Below the pieces are notes generated by a model. That model was not told where the DNA came from and made no database searches. It saw only the letters and a program-made list of their open reading frames with translations. Of a stretch of DNA of 10,380 nucleotides, positions 6,512 through 10,380 are shown one piece after another (positions within the stretch are counted from its first letter, which is position 1; each line of letters opens with the position of its first letter). The position numbers and the translations under genes were made by a program. Source of the stretch: Chryseobacterium gleum (GTDB lineage Bacteria; Bacteroidota; Bacteroidia; Flavobacteriales_D; Sanyastnellaceae). Location of the stretch: the NCBI GenBank assembly GCA_945883885.1, contig CAMCYM010000035.1, positions 1-10,380 on the forward strand, in the 5' to 3' direction.

Positions 6512-9292
6512 GTGCACAATCCCGCTCTTCTCCTCTTCTTCCTCTGTGTTTCATTGGGTGCAGGCGCGGCGTCGCTTCCCGGTCTGCCACCGATGGTCGC
6601 CTTCCCCCCCGGTGTGACCGGCGGTGGGCTGCAACACGCAGACGTGTCCATCGGACAAGACGGGGCTGTGGCCGTGGCAAACACGGCGGGTTTGCTGCTG
6701 CACGATGGCGCCGATTGGAGCGTGCTGCCCCTCCCGAATGGCACGAGTGTCCGTTCGGTCGAGTGGCTCGGAGCTCGCATTTACGTCGGAGGCCAAGGGG
6801 CCTTCGGGTACTTTGCACGCAGCCACATCGTGGCCGGACCCTACCAATTCGTGGACCTATCGGACCGCCTTCGAGCAACTGTGGGGCCTTTCGAGGATGT
6901 TTGGCGCACGGTGAAACACGGCGACACCGTCTTGTTGTCTGGCAGCACCTTCGTGGCTTCATGCTCAGGCCAAGGTGAATTCCAGACCCTTGCCCGCGGA
7001 AAAATTGACAACCTGCTTCCGGCGGGTGAATCCTGGGCATATGCTACCGGCGGAAGGCTCAAGCGCCTCGATGGTTCCGCAGAGGGGCCGGTCCTTCCGG
7101 CAGGCGTTCGGGCAGAGGCGTTGATCCCGCGGAAAGACGGATCCACGGTACTGCTCACCCACGCGCACGGGGTGTTTGTGTGCAAATCGGGGGCTTCGGT
7201 TTGGTCCCCTATCCCCGGAGCCGTGGATGCCGCACTCAAGCGATTCCGCACGAATTGCATCGCGCGAGGAGAATCCGGCTGGCACATCGGAACCTCCGAT
7301 GGGGGCATTTTGCTGACCACGGATTTCACCCGCCTGGACGGCCGCATCGCCAAGGCGCAGGGGCTTTCGCGCGAGACCGTGCTGTGCCTCACCACCGATG
7401 CCTCAGGCAATCTTTGGGCCGGGCTCGAAGGCGGTTTGGATCTTCTCGCTTGGGCCGACCCCGCGCGCAACCCATTCAAGCTCGAAGGGCGCAGTGTCGC
7501 CGGTTACGGCTCCCTCCATGCCGATGATTTCCGGTACTTTGCGACGTCCCAAGGTCTCGAAGCTTGGTCTGCGGACGGCACCCGAACGCTGGTGAAATCG
7601 GGTCAAGCGTGGTCCATTGCGCGGACCGCTCAATCCGTGTTGCTGGGCCACCACAGCGGGCTGTTTGAAGTCACCGGCCTCGACGTAAAACCGATCTACA
7701 CGGGCACGGGGGTGTGGGGGGTTTGGCAACTTCCTGGAAGCAACAGCTATGTGGCCGGCACCTACGAGGGCTTGGTAGCCCTCAACGAGCAAAACGGTGC
7801 GTGGACCGTGGCCGGGGAGCTGAAGGGATTCGCCGAAAGTGCGCGCTTCGTGGCGGTGGAAGATGCTGAACATGTGTGGGTCAGTCACCCGTACAAGGGG
7901 GTTTGGCGCATTGCGCTCGATCCACAATCGACTGCCATCGAACAGGTACAGAGCATCGGCCGCGCCGCCGGTTTTGCGGATACGCTGGGATTGAGGGTGC
8001 ATGCTTTAGAGGGCCAAATCCTCTTCACCGCCGACCGCGGACTGCTGCGCTGGGAAGGGGACCGCGGCCTCGTTGTTCCAGAACAGGAGTTCGCCGATGG
8101 CCTGGCAGCGGACGCCCCCTTCCGGCACCTCGCGCGGTCTACCGATGGAACGGTTTGGTACTTCACGCCGGGCCATTTGGGGTGCATCCAACCCGTCACC
8201 CGCGGCATCCGACCGGGCACCCGGATCCGCCACCTGCCGCTGACAGGCGCAGTTCCCATTGCCAGTTTTGAATCCATCGAGTTCATGCCGAACGGAAATG
8301 TCTGCATCCCCACTGCCTCCGGCTTTCTCGTGATCGACCCACAGAAGATGCTGGCTCCGGAGGACGCACCGCGTGCGGTGGTGCACCGGGTGACCCACCT
8401 GAATGCGCCCAGCGCAGCGCGGCGGGACTTGCGGGCCGGATCGATTGCGCTGCAGCCGGGAATCCATGCCCTTGAACTGTCCCTCGGCACCGAGGGCAAC
8501 CGCTGGCTCGGGCAGGCGCTTTACCAATGGCGGCTTCCGGACGTGTCCGACTCTTGGTCCGAACCCGCCACGAACCCCTCCATCACACTGCCTGGACTCA
8601 GCAAAGGCACGCACCGGCTGGAGTACCGCGCGCTGCTCAGCCCAGCATTCGCAGGTCCGCCCACCACCATGACCGTCGACGTGCCCCCCGCATGGTACGG
8701 AACGGTCGCCGCGCGACTTGCCTTTGCTGCATTGGCGCTCGGCGCAGGCTATGCGGTGCTCTATGCCGTCCGCCGCAGGGAACGACTGAATAACGTACAC
8801 GCCCTTGCTGAAGCACAGGCCGACCTGGTTCGAGAGCGCGAAGAACGCGCGCAGACAGAGCTCGAACTCCGCAACCAAGAGCTCGCCTCCGCCACCCTGC
8901 ACCTGATGGAAAAAGGCGAAGCGCTCGCCACGGTCCGCAAGGGACTCCTTGCATTGCGCGGAGAAGCCACCCGTGTACAGCAAAAGAGCATCCAAGAACT
9001 CATCCACGTCATCCAACAAGATGAACGGTTTGACGCCGGCTGGGAGCAATTCTCGCAACAGTTCGACCGCGTCCATGTGGACTTTCAATCGCGGCTCCGC
9101 GAGCGCTTTCCCCACCTGACAAAGAACGACCTGCGGCTGTGCGCCTACATCCGCATGAACCTCTCATCCAAGGAAATCGCAGCACTGATGTTCGTATCGG
9201 TCCGCGCAGTCGAAATCAGCCGCTTTCGGCTTCGCAAACGCCTCGACCTGGACAAAGGAGCGAACCTGCAAGAGTTCATCCAACGCCTCTAA
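6512..9292 (+). CDS. Transmembrane one-component regulator: propeller sensor, Y_Y_Y domain, LuxR-type HTH
   Basis: 926 aa from GTG 6512, chosen because it directly precedes a clean signal peptide (HNPALLLFFLCVSLGAGA). TTG 6503 is an alternative; the frame is open to ATG 6350, but that start overlaps the divergent gene and has no signal character. Residues about 25-645 are periplasmic beta-propeller repeats of the two-component-regulator type (for example 'GNLWAGLEGGLDLL' near residue 300 and 'HVWVSHPYKGVWRI'), a size that fits two seven-bladed propellers. Residues about 645-725 are a Y_Y_Y domain ('ALYQWRLPDVSDSWSE', 'GTHRLEYRALL'). One transmembrane helix lies at about 732-754, followed by a coiled coil to about 840. 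The HTH is at 866-926. No histidine kinase, ATPase or receiver domain is present. Ligand binding outside would therefore act through the coiled coil on a DNA-binding domain held at the membrane. The family is known in Bacteroidota; the ligand is not visible. The likely target is the divergent operon (inference). Confidence 0.88.
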   Translation: MHNPALLLFFLCVSLGAGAASLPGLPPMVAFPPGVTGGGLQHADVSIGQDGAVAVANTAGLLLHDGADWSVLPLPNGTSVRSVEWLGARIYVGGQGAFGYFARSHIVAGPYQFVDLSDRLRATVGPFEDVWRTVKHGDTVLLSGSTFVASCSGQGEFQTLARGKIDNLLPAGESWAYATGGRLKRLDGSAEGPVLPAGVRAEALIPRKDGSTVLLTHAHGVFVCKSGASVWSPIPGAVDAALKRFRTNCIARGESGWHIGTSDGGILLTTDFTRLDGRIAKAQGLSRETVLCLTTDASGNLWAGLEGGLDLLAWADPARNPFKLEGRSVAGYGSLHADDFRYFATSQGLEAWSADGTRTLVKSGQAWSIARTAQSVLLGHHSGLFEVTGLDVKPIYTGTGVWGVWQLPGSNSYVAGTYEGLVALNEQNGAWTVAGELKGFAESARFVAVEDAEHVWVSHPYKGVWRIALDPQSTAIEQVQSIGRAAGFADTLGLRVHALEGQILFTADRGLLRWEGDRGLVVPEQEFADGLAADAPFRHLARSTDGTVWYFTPGHLGCIQPVTRGIRPGTRIRHLPLTGAVPIASFESIEFMPNGNVCIPTASGFLVIDPQKMLAPEDAPRAVVHRVTHLNAPSAARRDLRAGSIALQPGIHALELSLGTEGNRWLGQALYQWRLPDVSDSWSEPATNPSITLPGLSKGTHRLEYRALLSPAFAGPPTTMTVDVPPAWYGTVAARLAFAALALGAGYAVLYAVRRRERLNNVHALAEAQADLVREREERAQTELELRNQELASATLHLMEKGEALATVRKGLLALRGEATRVQQKSIQELIHVIQQDERFDAGWEQFSQQFDRVHVDFQSRLRERFPHLTKNDLRLCAYIRMNLSSKEIAALMFVSVRAVEISRFRLRKRLDLDKGANLQEFIQRL
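9107..9289 (+). other. LuxR/GerE-type helix-turn-helix segment of the regulator
   Basis: Residues 866-926 hold 'LTKNDLRLCAYIRMNLSSKE' followed by 'IAALMFVSVRAVEISRFRLR'. These align with the GerE pattern: LT-x-x-E/D, then S-x-K-E-I-A, then the recognition helix S-x-x-(T/A)-V-E, then the basic R-x-R-L-R-K-R-L. The 'YIRMNLSSKEIA' wording is characteristic of the Bacteroidota membrane-bound subgroup. The recognition helix (VSVRAVEISRFRLRKRL) is intact and basic, so DNA binding should be functional. Confidence 0.85.
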
Positions 9293-9296
9293 CGCA

Positions 9297-9327
9297 CAAC
9301 GCCCCCCCGGAAACCGGGGAGGCGTTG
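9297..9327. terminator. Bidirectional hairpin between convergent genes
   Basis: Arms 9297-9310 and 9314-9327 pair over 14 positions with a single C-A mismatch (9304/9320) and an AAA loop. The hairpin sits 5 nt after the regulator's stop and 21 nt from the stop of the convergent gene, where a shared terminator is expected. No T-tract follows on either strand. It may therefore act as a strong RNA 3'-end stabiliser or a T-less terminator rather than a textbook intrinsic terminator. Confidence 0.7.
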
Positions 9328-9347
9328 CACTCATTCGGGTTGAAGTC

Positions 9348-10380
9348 TTAGTCGCAGTCGGTGCCGAAAGCAGCCAAGAACACCAGCAAGTCCGGCGTGC
9401 CGACGACTCCGTCCTCGTTCAGATCGCCCGGGCAGGTGTTGCCCAAATCGAACGTGCAGGAACCGTCTTCCATGTTCGCCGCGTCGTCGTAGTTTGAAGC
9501 ATCTGCATAGGTGCAGCCGAACACTACGGCCGTGGCGCATGAGCCATCGTCCTCGGATGCGAACGGATTGAACTCCAAGCTGAACGGATCCGTGCAACCG
9601 CCACAAGCGGCGCAAGAATTGAAGCAAACCACATCCAGCGTGGTGTTTGCGCCGACGATGACCGTGCGGTTGCCGTACGCTGAAGCACAGGCCGCTCCAC
9701 CGAAATTCTCGTCACCACCCCACTCACCGCCGTTGATGTACTTGAACTCCTGCACTCCTTCCGTAAGCGCAATGGTGATTCCGTAGACACCGTAGCCCTG
9801 GTAGCTCATCGGAGTTGCATTTGCCGTCCATCCCTGGAATCCACCCGCGAGGTACACTCCCGCCGGAGCCACCGTAGCATTCGCCATGTCCACACGGAAA
9901 GTCACGAGGTACTGGCAGTTGCCGCTCGCAATGGTAGCGTCCGCATTGTAGTTCTGAGCCGCTGCATCCATGCAACCGACCACCCCGGACGGACATGCAG
10001 AGCAGCTGTTCCAGCACACTTCCGGAATCGACGTGCCTGTCGGAGTGACCGTAAGCGTTCGGTTCGTGTACCCCCCAATGGTAGAGGTGCAGGATGCACC
10101 GGGCGTGAATTCCTCTTGCTGCGCCCAGTTGTTCTGGGTGAACTTGTACTCATATGTACCCGGAAGAAGTGTCGTGCTCAAGGTGTACACGCCATCGCCG
10201 TCTCCGTCTGCCATTTGCCAGCAATCACCGCACCAGCCGTTGAACGTCCCGCTCACATTCACATAGCCAGAGACCGGACCGAATCCTGCCATGTCCACAG
10301 CGAAAGTCACTGCCACCGGCACGGAGTTGGGGTCTGCACACGTTGCACAGCTCTCCCAACACACATTCGTCAGGTCAATC
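9348..10380 (-). CDS. Modular secreted protein, C-terminal part: starch-binding-like modules, Cys-rich repeats, dockerin-like end (partial)
   Basis: The frame is open from the right edge to TAA at 9348-9350, so at least 343 residues are present and the N-terminus is missing. The tail of one module (ending VCWESCATC) is followed by two full modules at about 9993-10319 and 9603-9911. Each full module opens with 'VTF-VDMA', contains 'GTFNGW' or 'GGFQGW' and 'YEYKF' or 'QEFKYI', and ends with a C-[WF]-x-S-C-x-x-C motif. The GxFxGW and (Y/Q)E(Y/F)K pattern is that of the AMPK-beta/CBM48-like starch-binding sandwich. Three 21-residue Cys repeats of the 'GC...DDGSC' type follow or separate them. The protein ends in one EF-hand-like dockerin half-repeat ('DLNEDGVVGTPDLLVFLAAF'). 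No catalytic domain is visible, so an enzyme could lie upstream. It is convergent with the regulator and not part of the left operon. The role is extracellular, probably polysaccharide or protein binding. Confidence 0.85.
   Translation of the reverse strand, partial: IDLTNVCWESCATCADPNSVPVAVTFAVDMAGFGPVSGYVNVSGTFNGWCGDCWQMADGDGDGVYTLSTTLLPGTYEYKFTQNNWAQQEEFTPGASCTSTIGGYTNRTLTVTPTGTSIPEVCWNSCSACPSGVVGCMDAAAQNYNADATIASGNCQYLVTFRVDMANATVAPAGVYLAGGFQGWTANATPMSYQGYGVYGITIALTEGVQEFKYINGGEWGGDENFGGAACASAYGNRTVIVGANTTLDVVCFNSCAACGGCTDPFSLEFNPFASEDDGSCATAVVFGCTYADASNYDDAANMEDGSCTFDLGNTCPGDLNEDGVVGTPDLLVFLAAFGTDCD
9351..9434 (-). other. Single dockerin-like EF-hand segment at the C-terminus
   Basis: The final 28 residues begin 'CPGDLNEDGVVGTPDLLVFL' and end 'AAFGTDCD'. 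The loop D-x-N-x-D-G-x-x-x-x-x-D supplies calcium ligands at positions 1, 3, 5 and 12, followed by the 'DLL-F-L-AFG' helix seen in type I dockerins. Only one of the usual two dockerin half-repeats is present. It is flanked by Cys on both sides, which could lock the ends together. No cohesin is visible in the window. Confidence 0.7.
9456..9977 (-). repeat. Three 21-residue Cys-flanked 'GC...GSC' repeats
   Basis: Units at 9915-9977, 9537-9599 and 9456-9518 each encode exactly 21 residues, starting GC(T/M) and ending G(S/N)C. Internal landmarks are (N/F)(Y/F)(N/D) near residue 10 and an acidic 'EDDG' or 'MEDG' before the final Cys. This resembles the 'GCTDP.A.NYNP.A..DDGSC' repeat widespread in secreted Bacteroidota proteins. 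The first unit has lost the acidic pair (ASGNC). The acidic residues suggest calcium binding, which is inference. Confidence 0.75.
9603..10319 (-). repeat. Tandem starch-binding-like (AMPK-beta/CBM48-type) modules
   Basis: Two complete modules of about 105 residues lie at 9993-10319 and 9603-9911. The end of a third runs into the right edge ('IDLTNVCWESCATC'). Shared landmarks are 'VTFAVDMA' with 'VTFRVDMA', 'GTFNGW' with 'GGFQGW', 'DGVYTLS' with 'YGVYGIT', 'YTNRTLTV' with 'YGNRTVIV', and the closing 'EVCWNSCSAC' with 'VVCFNSCAAC'. The closing Cys cluster is conserved in all three, which suggests disulfides or a metal site. Confidence 0.8.

Noticed and set aside
8006..9115. A 369-codon minus-strand open frame opposite the regulator
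   Set aside because: It is antisense to the Y_Y_Y, transmembrane and coiled-coil coding region and has no coherent protein features.
6512..9292. The regulator as a hybrid two-component histidine kinase
   Set aside because: The segment between the transmembrane helix and the HTH is a coiled coil of about 85 residues plus a short linker. There is no H-box, N/G-box ATPase or receiver Asp, and the C-terminal HTH is LuxR-type rather than AraC-type.
9351..9434. A true type I dockerin implying a cellulosome-like complex
   Set aside because: Only one EF-hand half-repeat is present and no cohesin or scaffoldin was seen, so it is described only as dockerin-like.

Overview
The window reads as a GC-rich member of the Bacteroidota. 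The lineage markers are a type IX secretion (T9SS) C-terminal sorting domain, a membrane-spanning propeller/Y_Y_Y regulator with a LuxR-type helix-turn-helix, Cys-rich 'GCTD...DDGSC' repeats, outer-membrane proteins ending in Phe, and almost no Shine-Dalgarno signals. A marine or aquatic Flavobacteriales-like lineage is my inference; no rRNA or core gene is present to fix it. No tRNA, rRNA, CRISPR array, transposase or integrase was seen.

Layout. (1) Positions 1-6399, minus strand: a tight five-gene operon, read from 6399 leftward. It encodes a T9SS-sorted secreted protein with two tandem jelly-roll domains (5056-6399), a 647-aa predicted outer-membrane beta-barrel (3116-5059), a second predicted barrel of 568 aa (1410-3116), a lipoprotein with an Ig-like and a jelly-roll domain (329-1399), and a second lipoprotein cut by the left edge (1-323). 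Junctions are a 4-nt overlap, a 1-nt overlap, a 10-nt gap and a 5-nt gap. (2) Positions 6400-6511: a 112-bp divergent promoter region with a short direct repeat spaced 22 bp. (3) Positions 6512-9292, plus strand: a 926-aa one-component transmembrane regulator with a periplasmic propeller sensor, a Y_Y_Y domain, one transmembrane helix, a coiled coil and a LuxR/GerE-type HTH, with no kinase or receiver domain. (4) Positions 9297-9327: a strong GC-rich hairpin between convergent genes. (5) Positions 9348-10380, minus strand: the C-terminal part of a modular secreted protein with starch-binding-like modules, Cys-rich repeats and one dockerin-like EF-hand.

Working model (inference): the divergent regulator senses an extracellular ligand, probably a glycan or its breakdown product, and controls the operon. 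The operon would place surface or secreted carbohydrate-binding-like proteins and two unplugged outer-membrane barrels together. No SusC/SusD pair and no enzyme is visible here, so this could be an uncharacterised cell-surface glycan-handling or adhesion/export locus. The genes to the left of the window would be the most informative.
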